Source of the DNA: Pseudomonas fluorescens
GTDB lineage: Bacteria > Pseudomonadota > Gammaproteobacteria > Pseudomonadales > Pseudomonadaceae
Assembly (NCBI RefSeq): GCF_002022275.1
Contig: NZ_MSDF01000057.1
Location: 1-64,000 of the forward strand
Length of the DNA: 64,000 nt
Reading direction: 5' to 3'
Shown here: positions 43,144 through 51,530 of the stretch, in pieces
Numbering within the stretch: position 1 is the first letter of the stretch
Layout: each line of letters begins with the position of its first letter
Made by a program: the position numbers and the translations under genes
The notes under the pieces: generated by a model
The model's input: the letters and a program-made list of their open reading frames with translations, nothing else
Databases searched by the model: none
Told to the model about the DNA's origin: nothing

Positions 43144-43163
43144 CGTTCACAGGCGATAAGTCA

Positions 43164-43300
43164 CCTGTGGCGAGCGGGCTTGCCCCGCGTTGGGCTGCGA
43201 AGCGGCCCTGAAACCATTCGCTGCGATGCAGCAGGAATAACGCGGTGGCTTCAACGGGGCCGCTTCGCAGCCCAGCGCAGGGCAAGCCTGCTCGCCACAG
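43164..43300. repeat. Inverted REP pair with extended arms
   Basis: CCTGTGGCGAGCGGGCTTG at the left is mirrored by CAAGCCTGCTCGCCACAG at the right. Inside, GCTGCGAAGCGGCCC faces GGGCCGCTTCGCAGC, so the element can form a long hairpin. It lies between the convergent Rrf2 and RNase T2 genes. Confidence 0.85.
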
Positions 43301-43320
43301 TAAGCGCGTGCGTCCTGGCC

Positions 43321-43950
43321 TTAGCGCTGCGACGGAATACGGATATCGCCGTTGCGGCATTGCGTCTTCACGCTGCGCGGGCAACCGGCGAACGCCAGGT
43401 CCTTGGTCAGGCACACGCGCACCTCCGACAGCACCTTGCCCTTGCAGATCACCGCCAGCCCACGGTTGCCCATGCGCGGGTTGCTTTCGCGAAACAACGC
43501 TTCGATCTCACGCGCCTGCAATGACGGCGGCGTGTTGAAGGGTTGTAATTGCTGCGGAATGCTCACCGCCCCCAGCGCGGCATCGGTTTTTTCCAGGTAA
43601 GCCAGCGGCTCAAGGCCGGTGCAGGTGCCGTGCTTGGCCCATTCGTGCTTGAGCAGCGAACGGGTTGGAAACAGCGTAGCGCCCTTGTCCATTTCTTCGC
43701 GGCTCAAGCGCGACTGCGAGTCACAGGAAGCCGGCCACCCGCCTTTCGCGTACTGCGGCCATAAACCGTGCAACACAAAGCCATAGCCCTTGCCCGAACA
43801 CTGTTCGTTGTCCGGGTGCGTCAGGCAAAACGTCGGCGACCATGATAGCGACAGCACATAAAAATCAAATTCTCCCGGCGTGCCTTGACCACGCGGCGCC
43901 GCCGTTGTGCAGGTGGCAAACGCCAGCCATACCAGCATCAGGTATTTCAT
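43321..43950 (-). CDS. Ribonuclease T2 family protein (secreted)
   Basis: A 209-residue secreted endoribonuclease. The signal peptide is MKYLMLVWLAFATCTTA. The two active-site blocks are present: FVLHGLWPQY (CAS-1) and KHEWAKHGTC (CAS-2). Several Cys residues suit periplasmic disulfides. The ATG at 43950 is preceded by AAGGAAC. Similar to RNase I of enterobacteria; role may be RNA scavenging. It sits 24 bases after the Gfo/Idh/MocA gene on the same strand. Confidence 0.9.
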   Translation of the reverse strand: MKYLMLVWLAFATCTTAAPRGQGTPGEFDFYVLSLSWSPTFCLTHPDNEQCSGKGYGFVLHGLWPQYAKGGWPASCDSQSRLSREEMDKGATLFPTRSLLKHEWAKHGTCTGLEPLAYLEKTDAALGAVSIPQQLQPFNTPPSLQAREIEALFRESNPRMGNRGLAVICKGKVLSEVRVCLTKDLAFAGCPRSVKTQCRNGDIRIPSQR

Positions 43951-43974
43951 CCGTCTGTTCCTTGAAAACATCCA

Positions 43975-44955
43975 TTACCCCGGTAGATGGGGATTACGCT
44001 GCAGCACCTTGTCGAGAATCCGATCGGTCTTCAACGCTTCGATTGCCAGCGAAGGATGCTCGGCTTCGCCACGAATATGTGCATTCATATTCAACACATG
44101 GTGCCACTGGATATGCGCATGGCACGGCACCGCCAGCACCTCGTTCGTCTCGCCCTCAAGCTGCAGCGGCTGGTCTTCAAACACCGCAAAGGTGATGCGC
44201 CCACGGCTGCCGATCAGTTCAACCTTGTCTTCGCGACGGTCTGCCACAAAGTTCCAGCAACCCATGCCCAGCGCGCCTGAGCTGAAAGTCCAGCAGGCCG
44301 TCACCGCGTCCTCCGCCGCATACGCTCCGGCCTGGCGTGCGGTAAAGCCGGTGACCTCGACAATATCGCCCGCCAGGTACTGAAACAGGTCAAAGCCATG
44401 GCTGGCGAGGTCAGCAAAGTAGCCGCCGCCGGCAACTGCCGGGTCGGTGCGCCAGTTGGCAGCGCTGGCGTCTTCAACCGCCGCAGGTTTGCACAGGCTC
44501 CAGGTGAGCTGACGCAGTTCGCCGATGCGTCCGTCCTGCAGCCAGTCGCGTACTTGCTGGAAACGCGGCAACGAGCGACGGTAGTAAGAAACAAACAAGT
44601 GCAGCCCGGCACGTTCGAAGGTGCGCTGCATCAATGCGCTTTGTTCGGCATTCAGCGACATGGGCTTCTCGACGCAGCAATGCTTGCCGGCCGCGGCCAC
44701 CATCAGGCTGTATTCCAGATGGCTGTCGGGTGGAGTGGCGATGTACACAGCGTCCACTTCGGGGTCGTCGATCAGTGCCTGAGCGTCGGTGTAGAAACGG
44801 GCGATGCCATGGCGTGCCGCATAATCGCGCACGGCCTCTTCGCGGCGCCCCATCACGGCCACCAAGGCAGAACCTGGCGCTTTGTAGAATGCCGGTCCAC
44901 TCTTCAACTCAGTGACACTGCCACAACCGATCATGCCCCAACGTACGGTAGTCAT
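43975..44955 (-). CDS. Gfo/Idh/MocA family oxidoreductase
   Basis: A 326-residue NAD(P)-dependent oxidoreductase. The Rossmann motif is WGMIGCGSVTELKSGPAF and the catalytic Lys lies in CVEKPMSLN. The second domain shows the family segment DLASHGFDLFQYLAGDIVEV. Substrates in the family are sugars, inositols and related compounds; the specific one here is unknown. The ATG at 44955 is supported by GAGGAATAC upstream. It may be co-transcribed with the RNase T2 gene. Confidence 0.87.
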   Translation of the reverse strand: MTTVRWGMIGCGSVTELKSGPAFYKAPGSALVAVMGRREEAVRDYAARHGIARFYTDAQALIDDPEVDAVYIATPPDSHLEYSLMVAAAGKHCCVEKPMSLNAEQSALMQRTFERAGLHLFVSYYRRSLPRFQQVRDWLQDGRIGELRQLTWSLCKPAAVEDASAANWRTDPAVAGGGYFADLASHGFDLFQYLAGDIVEVTGFTARQAGAYAAEDAVTACWTFSSGALGMGCWNFVADRREDKVELIGSRGRITFAVFEDQPLQLEGETNEVLAVPCHAHIQWHHVLNMNAHIRGEAEHPSLAIEALKTDRILDKVLQRNPHLPG

Positions 44956-45082
44956 CTGTATTCCTCGTCCGTTTTCATCAATCAGGCAGTATCCACAACC
45001 CCTCACGTCGGCGCCACCGCCACTGAGCATGACAATTGCATTACACTTTTATGACATTCATCACGCTACGGGGGCACACAGG

Positions 45083-45445
45083 ATGAAAATACGCGCCACG
45101 GTCATTTGCGAACACGAGGGGCATATCCTCTTCGTGCGCAAAGCCAGATCAAAATGGGCCTTGCCCGGCGGCAAGGTCGAACAGGACGAGCGCCCGGTCG
45201 GCGCGGCCGAACGGGAGCTGGAAGAAGAAACCGGGTTGAACGTGGACGGGCTGCTGTACTTGCAGGAGTTGAAGGCCCGCGACACGGTGCATCACGTGTT
45301 CGAAGCGTCAGTGGTCAACCTTGCCGACGCCAGGCCGTGCAACGAAATCATCGACTGCCAGTGGCACGACTACAGCGCCATGGACGAGCTCGACACCACC
45401 GACGCCACCCGCCACATCGTCAAATCATTCCTGCGTCGCCTGTAG
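45083..45445 (+). CDS. Nudix hydrolase
   Basis: A 120-residue Nudix protein. The full Nudix box is present: Gly, then Glu after five residues, then RELEEETGL, starting at LPGGKVEQDE. It should hydrolyse a nucleoside-diphosphate-linked compound. The start is the ATG at 45083; AGGA immediately upstream is close. Its last 21 bases overlap the convergent binding-protein gene. Confidence 0.88.
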   Translation: MKIRATVICEHEGHILFVRKARSKWALPGGKVEQDERPVGAAERELEEETGLNVDGLLYLQELKARDTVHHVFEASVVNLADARPCNEIIDCQWHDYSAMDELDTTDATRHIVKSFLRRL

Positions 45446-46144
45446 TTCAGCGCTCTGCCCGCTGTCCAGCAAACCTCGCTTCACCACGCCATTCTCTTTC
45501 TGCCGTTCGACAAAGGATCTGACGAACGCGGCAGCGGCTGCATGCGCCACCGGCACTGCCATGGCCTGACGGATGGTCATGAAGTCATCCTCGACCAGCC
45601 GCCAATGCGCCGAAATCTTCGTCTGCAGGAAATCCCGCACGCCCGCCGCCGCGTCCAGGCCTTGCTCGATAAACCAGTCCACCGCTGCGGCGGACGTCGG
45701 CGCCCGCACCAGTTCGGCGTGCTGCACCGTGCGGCTCAGGTACAGGTCATAGGCGGCGCCCTGGCCGACGGCGATGCGTCGACCCGGTACATCGAGTTGC
45801 GCGACATGGGTAAAGGCTGAATCCGCCGCCACCAGATACGTGCCCTTGATCGCCACATAAGGCGCGCTGAAGGCGATTTCCTTCTCGCGCACCGGCTCGA
45901 TGGCCAGAAACGCGACCCGCCACATATCGTCGGCCAACGCGGCGAAAACCTTGCCCGCCGCATCGAAAGTAATCAGTTGCAGCTCGACGCCCAACGCCTC
46001 GGCCAGCGCGCGCGCCAGCACCACGGAAACCCCCTGTGGCTCGCCGCCCGGGCCGCGTTGCGCGAGTACCGGGTTGCCGAAGTTGATGGCGGCGCGCAGT
46101 ACGCCGTCGGGGGCCAGTTGGTGCAGCACTTGCGGGTCAATCAT
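45425..46144 (-). CDS. Family 3 solute-binding-like protein without signal peptide
   Basis: A 239-residue protein of the amino-acid ABC binding fold (VLRAAINFGNPVLAQ, VVLARALAEALGVELQLITFD, VAFLAIEPVREKEIAFSAPY, GQGAAYDLYLSRTVQHAELV). It lacks any signal peptide or lipoprotein signal: the chain opens MIDPQVLHQLAPDGVLRAAI. It should therefore stay in the cytoplasm unless the start is misread; no upstream extension gives a leader, as that region is inside acnA. Its start overlaps the aconitase gene by 8 bases, so it is translationally coupled. It may be an intracellular amino-acid sensor or cyclohexadienyl-dehydratase-like enzyme. Confidence 0.75.
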   Translation of the reverse strand: MIDPQVLHQLAPDGVLRAAINFGNPVLAQRGPGGEPQGVSVVLARALAEALGVELQLITFDAAGKVFAALADDMWRVAFLAIEPVREKEIAFSAPYVAIKGTYLVAADSAFTHVAQLDVPGRRIAVGQGAAYDLYLSRTVQHAELVRAPTSAAAVDWFIEQGLDAAAGVRDFLQTKISAHWRLVEDDFMTIRQAMAVPVAHAAAAAFVRSFVERQKENGVVKRGLLDSGQSAELQATQE

Positions 46145-48791
46145 GGGGCGCTCCTTGGCGAGTCCGTTGCACGGTCTTGCGGATCACAAACGGCAATACG
46201 CCGCCGTGCTCAAGGTACCCAAGCTCTTGCAGCGAGTCGAGGCGCAGGGCCAACAAGCACGTTTCGACACGGCCGTCAGCGCGGTCAACCTGCAAGGTGA
46301 TCGGGTTCTCACCGACGTGAAGCGTGTCCAGCCCCAGGAAGGTCAGGCGCTCGCTGCCGTCCAGCGCCAAATCCTGCACCGAGGCGCCTGCACCGAACAC
46401 CAGCGGCAGCACGCCCATGCCAATCAGGTTGCTGCGGTGAATGCGCTCGATACTGCGCGCCACCACCGCCTTGATCCCCAGCAGGCTGAGCACCTTGGCC
46501 GCCCAATCACGGCTGGAACCGGCGCCGTAGTTGAGCCCGGCAAACAGCACCGTTGGCGTAGCGGCGTAGCTGTGCGCCGCCAGGTACAGCGGCTGGTAGG
46601 CGCTGTGGTCGGCATTCCACGCCCACACGCCCCGGCGCGGCGCTTGCTGCGGGTCGAGCAGGTTGTGCAGACGCGGGTTGGTGAAGGCGCCGCGCACCAT
46701 CACTTCGTGGTTGCTTCGGCGGGTGGAGTACTGGTTGAAATCCACCTCGGCCTCGCCACGCTCGCGCAGCCAGGCACCGGCCAGGCTGTCGGGCGGGATG
46801 GTGCCGGCGGGCGAGATATGGTCGGTGGTCACGTCATCACCCAGCACCACCAAGGCCCGCGCATTGCGCACAGACAGGCTCTTCGCGGGCAGTGGCTGCA
46901 CGTCCGCCAGATACTGCGGGCGCCGCAGGTAAGTCGAATCCGCGTGCCAGCCAAACTGCACGCTGCCATCGGCTTGCAGCGCCTGCCAGTGATGCGTGCC
47001 CTGCCACAACAGCTCGCTCCGTTGCTGGAACAACACCGGGCGCACTACGCGTGCCACTTGCGCAGCCACCTCGGTATCAGCTGGCATCAGCTCATGCAAG
47101 TACACCGGTTTGCCTTGGGCATCCATCGCCAACGGGCTGCTCGACAGGTCGATGTCGATACTCCCGGCAATCGCATAGGCCACGCACAACGCCGGCGACG
47201 CCAGATACCCGGCCGGCACGTTCGGGTTGACCCGCCCTTCAAAGTTGCGATTGCCCGACAACACCACCACCCCCTTGAGGCCCTGCCGAGCAAAGCTTTC
47301 GACGTGTGCCTCCAGGCTGCCGGAATTGCCGATACAGGTCATGCAACCAAAACCCGCCAGGTCAAAACCCAGCGCGGCAAAATCCTCCAGTAACCCCGCC
47401 GCCTCCAGATAATCCGCCACCACCCGCGAACCCGGCGACAACGACGTCTTGACCCACGGCCTGCGCCCCACACCCCGCGCCCGCGCATTACGCGCCAGCA
47501 ACCCGGCCTGAATCATCTGCGCCGGATTGGCGGTGTTGGTGCAACTGGTGATCGCCGCCATCACCACGGCGCCGTGGGTCAGCGGCGCGTCGAATGACGG
47601 CTCAAAAAACTGCTGACCGGGTTCACCCTGTACCTGCTGATGAAACGAGGCGGCCGCATTTGCAAGCGACTGACGCTGATGGGGCTGATGGGGCCCCGCC
47701 ACACTCGGTTCGACGTGCGCCAGGTCTAGTTCAATCAGCTCATCAAAGTGCGGTTGCGGCTCGCCTTCCTGGCGCCATAGCGATTGCGCCGCCATGTAAG
47801 TTGCTACCTTGGCCAGCAACGGCTTGGGTCGCGCAGTCAATTCCAGGTAGGACAGGGTCTCGTCATCAAACGGGAAAAACACCACCGTGGCGCCGTATTC
47901 CGGCGCCATATTTGCCACCGTACCGCGCGCCGCCCAACTCAGGGACGACAACCCCGGCCCGGTAAATTCAACAAACTTGCCGACCATGCTGCGCTGACGT
48001 AACAGCTCAGTCACGGTCAAGGCCAAATCAGTGGCCGTCACACCGGCTCGCAGCGCATTGCTCACACGAATCCCGACCACGTGCGGAAACGGTATCGGCA
48101 CCGGCTCACCGAGCATCGCCGCCTGCCCTTCCAGCCCGCCCACGCCCCAACCGAGCACGCCGATGGCATTGATCATCGGCGTGTGGCTGTCGGTCGCCAC
48201 CATGCAATCGGGGTGCAGCAACACACCGCCGTCGGCCGCCGGGCTTTCCCACACCACCTGCGCAATGGCCTCCATGTTCATCTGGTGGATGATCCCCGTG
48301 CCCGGCGGGATCACCTTGAAGTTGTCCAGACTGGCCTGGGCCCACTTGATAAAGCGGTAGCGCTCGCTGTTGCGGCGAAAGTCGATGTCGAGGTTGGCGT
48401 CCACCGCGCCGGCTTCGGCGTAATGCTCGACGATCACCGAATGGTCGATGGTCAGCACCGCCGGGATCGCCGGGTTCACCGCCGTCGGGTCGCCGCCCAA
48501 TTCGGCCACCACGTCGCGCATCCCGGCGAAATCCGCCAGCGCCGGCAAACAGGTGGTGTCATGGAACATCAGGCGGTTGGGCTGGAACGGCACCTCGCAA
48601 TCCGGCCCGTTGCCGGTTGCCCGCGCCAGCACCTGCGGCAACGCGGCCGGGGTACAGCGGGCGATGTTTTCCAGCAGGATGCGCACTGAATACGGCAACC
48701 GATGCAGTTGTTCCGGGGTCAGCAGTTTATGCAGGTCGATATAGGCGAAGCGCTGCCCGTCGATGTGCAAGTGGCTAAGAAAGTCGCTCAT
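46137..48791 (-). CDS. acnA: Aconitase family hydratase (AcnA/AcnD-like)
   Basis: An 884-residue aconitase. Fe-S cluster Cys residues lie in SCTNTANP and GCMTCIGNSGSLE. LTIDHSVIVEHY, VIPPGTGIIHQMNMEA and the swivel-domain segment AGLNYGAGSSRDWAAKV are standard. It is somewhat short for housekeeping AcnA (about 910) and has mixed AcnA/AcnD features, so a 2-methylisocitrate or other substrate is possible. The ATG overlaps the rocD TGA (ATGA), and its own end overlaps the binding-protein gene, so three genes are coupled. A dedicated aconitase inside an amino-acid operon is unusual. Confidence 0.88.
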   Translation of the reverse strand: MSDFLSHLHIDGQRFAYIDLHKLLTPEQLHRLPYSVRILLENIARCTPAALPQVLARATGNGPDCEVPFQPNRLMFHDTTCLPALADFAGMRDVVAELGGDPTAVNPAIPAVLTIDHSVIVEHYAEAGAVDANLDIDFRRNSERYRFIKWAQASLDNFKVIPPGTGIIHQMNMEAIAQVVWESPAADGGVLLHPDCMVATDSHTPMINAIGVLGWGVGGLEGQAAMLGEPVPIPFPHVVGIRVSNALRAGVTATDLALTVTELLRQRSMVGKFVEFTGPGLSSLSWAARGTVANMAPEYGATVVFFPFDDETLSYLELTARPKPLLAKVATYMAAQSLWRQEGEPQPHFDELIELDLAHVEPSVAGPHQPHQRQSLANAAASFHQQVQGEPGQQFFEPSFDAPLTHGAVVMAAITSCTNTANPAQMIQAGLLARNARARGVGRRPWVKTSLSPGSRVVADYLEAAGLLEDFAALGFDLAGFGCMTCIGNSGSLEAHVESFARQGLKGVVVLSGNRNFEGRVNPNVPAGYLASPALCVAYAIAGSIDIDLSSSPLAMDAQGKPVYLHELMPADTEVAAQVARVVRPVLFQQRSELLWQGTHHWQALQADGSVQFGWHADSTYLRRPQYLADVQPLPAKSLSVRNARALVVLGDDVTTDHISPAGTIPPDSLAGAWLRERGEAEVDFNQYSTRRSNHEVMVRGAFTNPRLHNLLDPQQAPRRGVWAWNADHSAYQPLYLAAHSYAATPTVLFAGLNYGAGSSRDWAAKVLSLLGIKAVVARSIERIHRSNLIGMGVLPLVFGAGASVQDLALDGSERLTFLGLDTLHVGENPITLQVDRADGRVETCLLALRLDSLQELGYLEHGGVLPFVIRKTVQRTRQGAPHD

Positions 48792-49981
48792 AGTTGGGCA
48801 AACACACGCTCGATGCGCGCCAGGCCCCAGTCGAGTTCTTCGCGGGTGATCGACAACGGCGGCGCAATACGCAGCACGTTTTCGTGGGTTTCCTTGGTCA
48901 ACAGGCCTTCGGCGAGCAGGGCTTCGCAGATCGGCCGCGCGTCACGGTCCAGCTCTACGCCGACCCACAAGCCACGCCCGCGAATCTCGCGAATCGCCGG
49001 GGAATTCATCGCCGTCAGGCGCTCCACCAGGTACTGGCCGAGCCTCGCGCTGTTGTCGATCAAGCCTTCGTCTTCGAGCACGTTCAACGCTTCCAGACCG
49101 ATGGCAGCGGCTAACGGGTTGCCGCCAAAGGTGGAGCCGTGGCTGCCGGCGTCGAACAGATCCATGATCGAGTGGTCGGCCACAAACGCCGACACCGGCA
49201 TGATCCCGCCGCCCAGTGCTTTGCCGAGAATCAGCGCATCCGGGCGAATGCCTTCGTGCTGGAAGGCGAACCACTTGCCCGTACGGCCCAGGCCCGACTG
49301 GATCTCGTCGAGAATCAACAGGGTATTGGTCTCGTCGCACAGCTGGCGCAACTCACGCAGGAACCCGGCCGGCGGCACGCGAATGCCGGCTTCACCCTGG
49401 ATCGGCTCGATCAGCACCGCGCAGGTGTCGGCGGTGATCGCTTGGCGGAAACTCTCGATATCGCCAAAGCGCGCTTCGGTGAAGCCGTTGCAGAACGGGC
49501 CGAAGTCGGCCTTGTAGTCCGGCTCGGACGAGAAGCCGACGATGGTTGAGGTACGACCGTGGAAGTTATTGTCGGCCACCACGATTTTCGCCTGATTCGC
49601 CGCAATGCCCTTGACCCGATAACCCCAGCGGCGTGCGGCCTTGATTGCGGTTTCCACCGCTTCGGCGCCGCTGTTCATCGGCAGGGCTGAATCGAAGCCC
49701 GTGAGGCGGCACAGGGTTTTGAGGAAGTTGCCCAAAGGCTCGCTGTAGAACGCACGGGAAACCACGCTGATCTTGTCGATCTGCGCCACGGCGGCGGCGC
49801 GGATACGCGGGTGTACATGGCCGTGACTCACGGCGGAATAGGCCGACATCATGTCCAGGTAGCGCGTGCCGTCATCACCAATGGCCCAGACGCCCTCGCC
49901 CTTGACGATGACCACCGGCAGTGGCGAGTAGTTGTGGGCGCAGAATTGGTTTTCGAGGGTGATAGCCGGGTTCGAGTGCAT
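48788..49981 (-). CDS. rocD: Ornithine-oxo-acid aminotransferase (RocD-like)
   Basis: A 397-residue class III PLP aminotransferase, predicted to transfer the delta-amino group of ornithine to 2-oxoglutarate. The PLP Lys is in ILGKALGGGIMPVSA, the Asp in LILDEIQSGLGRTGK, and the RocD-type blocks MNSGAEAVETAIKAARRWGY and NNFHGRTSTIVGFS are present. AGGAC precedes the ATG. It heads a coupled three-gene operon with the aconitase and binding protein. Other omega-amino acids could be substrates. Confidence 0.88.
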   Translation of the reverse strand: MHSNPAITLENQFCAHNYSPLPVVIVKGEGVWAIGDDGTRYLDMMSAYSAVSHGHVHPRIRAAAVAQIDKISVVSRAFYSEPLGNFLKTLCRLTGFDSALPMNSGAEAVETAIKAARRWGYRVKGIAANQAKIVVADNNFHGRTSTIVGFSSEPDYKADFGPFCNGFTEARFGDIESFRQAITADTCAVLIEPIQGEAGIRVPPAGFLRELRQLCDETNTLLILDEIQSGLGRTGKWFAFQHEGIRPDALILGKALGGGIMPVSAFVADHSIMDLFDAGSHGSTFGGNPLAAAIGLEALNVLEDEGLIDNSARLGQYLVERLTAMNSPAIREIRGRGLWVGVELDRDARPICEALLAEGLLTKETHENVLRIAPPLSITREELDWGLARIERVFAQL

Positions 49982-50026
49982 GGGGGTGTCCTGCCAGGTA
50001 AAAATCTAAAGAACAAAGGAGGTCAA

Positions 50027-50099
50027 CTGTGGGAGCTGGCTTGCCTGCGATAGCGGTACATCAGACAGACCGCTATCGCAGGCAAGCCAGCTCCCACAG
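50027..50099. repeat. REPIN between the desuccinylase-like gene and rocD
   Basis: CTGTGGGAGCTGGCTTGCC is mirrored by GGCAAGCCAGCTCCCACAG, the arms extended by TGCGATAGCGG and CCGCTATCGCA. A near-perfect long hairpin in the 135-base gap between the two same-strand genes. Confidence 0.9.
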
Positions 50100-50116
50100 G
50101 TTTAATCGCATTTCAA

Positions 50117-51235
50117 TCAGGCGCTGAGCAGCTTGCCACTGCGAATCGGCGTGGCGCCGGACACGCGGCCCAGCGGATCACCCGGTTTCACAAAGCGCAC
50201 ATCGCGACGCATGTACAGCACGCCCGTGTTGTGGCTCGTCACCGTCACCGTCTCGCCGCTGTGCGGGTCAACGATGTCGAACAACGCCTGCCCCGCTTCG
50301 ACGCGGCTGCCGACGGCGGCGCGGTGCACCAGTACGCCGGCACTCGGCGCGTAAAACTGCTCGCTGCCGGCCAACGGCGTCGCCGGGTTGCGCAAGGCCG
50401 GCAACGGACGCGGTGTGCCTTCAATGGCGCCCAGGTGGGTCAGGTAATCGATGATCGCGGTGGCGTCATGCTCGGCCAGCTCGTAGGACACATCACGCTG
50501 CCCGCGATGCTCCACCGTCACCGCAATGCTGCTGTCGGGAATCGGGAAACGCTCGCCCATTTGTTCGCGCAGGTTCACCCACAACAGGTACAGCGCTTCA
50601 TCAAACGAATTGGCCTGGGAATCGGTGGCCAGCAAAGTGGCCTCGGCGCCGATGTAACGCGCCAGGGGTTCGATGGTCGGCCACACCGACTCACCGGTGT
50701 AGAGGTGCATCGCCGCTTCGCGGGAGCAATGCAGGTCCAGCACGATGTCGGCATCGTGGGCCAGCAGCATCAGGGTTTGTTGCAGCGATTGGTACTCGTC
50801 CATCGGCTGGGCGGCGCGCAGGCATTCGCCCCAGGCGGTGCGGATCAGCTCGCGGTTGGCGTTGATGTCCTGGCCGAGCAGGTGTTCGACCTTGCCGACA
50901 ATCGCCTGATACGGCACCGGGAAACCACGGTTGTAATTGCGCCCGCTGGCCAGCTCAAAACGCCCGCTCGGGGCGCCCATGATGTACTGGCCCAGACCCG
51001 CCGGGTTGGCCACCGCCACCAATACGATTTGCGCATTCAGGCGCCCGGCGCTTTCCAGCGCCACCAGGTGCCGGCGCAGTTGCGAGGCCACCAGCATCGC
51101 CGGGGTTTCATCGGCATGCAGCGCCGCTTGAATATAAATTTTTCGACCCGCACCCGTCGCGCCGTAGTGCTCACTGTCCACGTACCTGTGGGTGCCTTGT
51201 GTCGCTTGCAGCAAGGGGTGTTGAATAAGTTTCAT
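50117..51235 (-). CDS. Succinylglutamate desuccinylase/aspartoacylase family deacylase
   Basis: A 372-residue zinc hydrolase of the M14-like AstE/aspartoacylase group. The first metal site is HADE in ALHADETPAML, and the second His is in VLDLHCSREA. The Glu in AVTVEHRGQRD is the probable general acid/base. A C-terminal biotinyl-like beta domain follows (APSAGVLVHRAAVGSRVEAG), as in many family members. It should remove an acyl group from an N-acyl amino acid. Context between rocD and OprD/ABC genes suggests acylated amino-acid or peptide use. Confidence 0.83.
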   Translation of the reverse strand: MKLIQHPLLQATQGTHRYVDSEHYGATGAGRKIYIQAALHADETPAMLVASQLRRHLVALESAGRLNAQIVLVAVANPAGLGQYIMGAPSGRFELASGRNYNRGFPVPYQAIVGKVEHLLGQDINANRELIRTAWGECLRAAQPMDEYQSLQQTLMLLAHDADIVLDLHCSREAAMHLYTGESVWPTIEPLARYIGAEATLLATDSQANSFDEALYLLWVNLREQMGERFPIPDSSIAVTVEHRGQRDVSYELAEHDATAIIDYLTHLGAIEGTPRPLPALRNPATPLAGSEQFYAPSAGVLVHRAAVGSRVEAGQALFDIVDPHSGETVTVTSHNTGVLYMRRDVRFVKPGDPLGRVSGATPIRSGKLLSA

Positions 51236-51363
51236 AAACCGGAAGTCTCGATATTCGAGTGATGGACCTTGAGAAAAATACTAACGAGACCGGGTGATCG
51301 CCCGTAAGGGCGGCCAGGGCTATCTTGATCTGCAAATCCGATCAACATTTGGGAACCAGCCCC

Positions 51364-51499
51364 TTGTGGCGAGCGGGCTTGTCCCGCGTTGGGCTGCGAA
51401 GCAGTCCCAAAACCAGGCAACGCATGTTGTCTGCAGGAACGCGGTTGCTTCGATGGGGCTGCTACGCAGCCCAACGCGGGACGAGCCCGCTCGCCACAA
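51364..51499. repeat. Inverted REP pair
   Basis: TTGTGGCGAGCGGGCTTGTC is mirrored by GACGAGCCCGCTCGCCACAA. Inside are GGGCTGCGAAGCAGTCCC and GGGGCTGCTACGCAGCCC, making a long partly paired element. The 295-base gap 51236-51530 has no other visible content. Confidence 0.85.
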
Positions 51500-51530
51500 A
51501 TAAGCCACAGTTGATCGGACTATTGAGTGC

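Noticed and set aside
48702..49549. Plus-strand frames opposite rocD and acnA
   Set aside because: No ribosome-binding sites or domains; both underlying minus-strand genes are well supported by motifs and overlapping starts.
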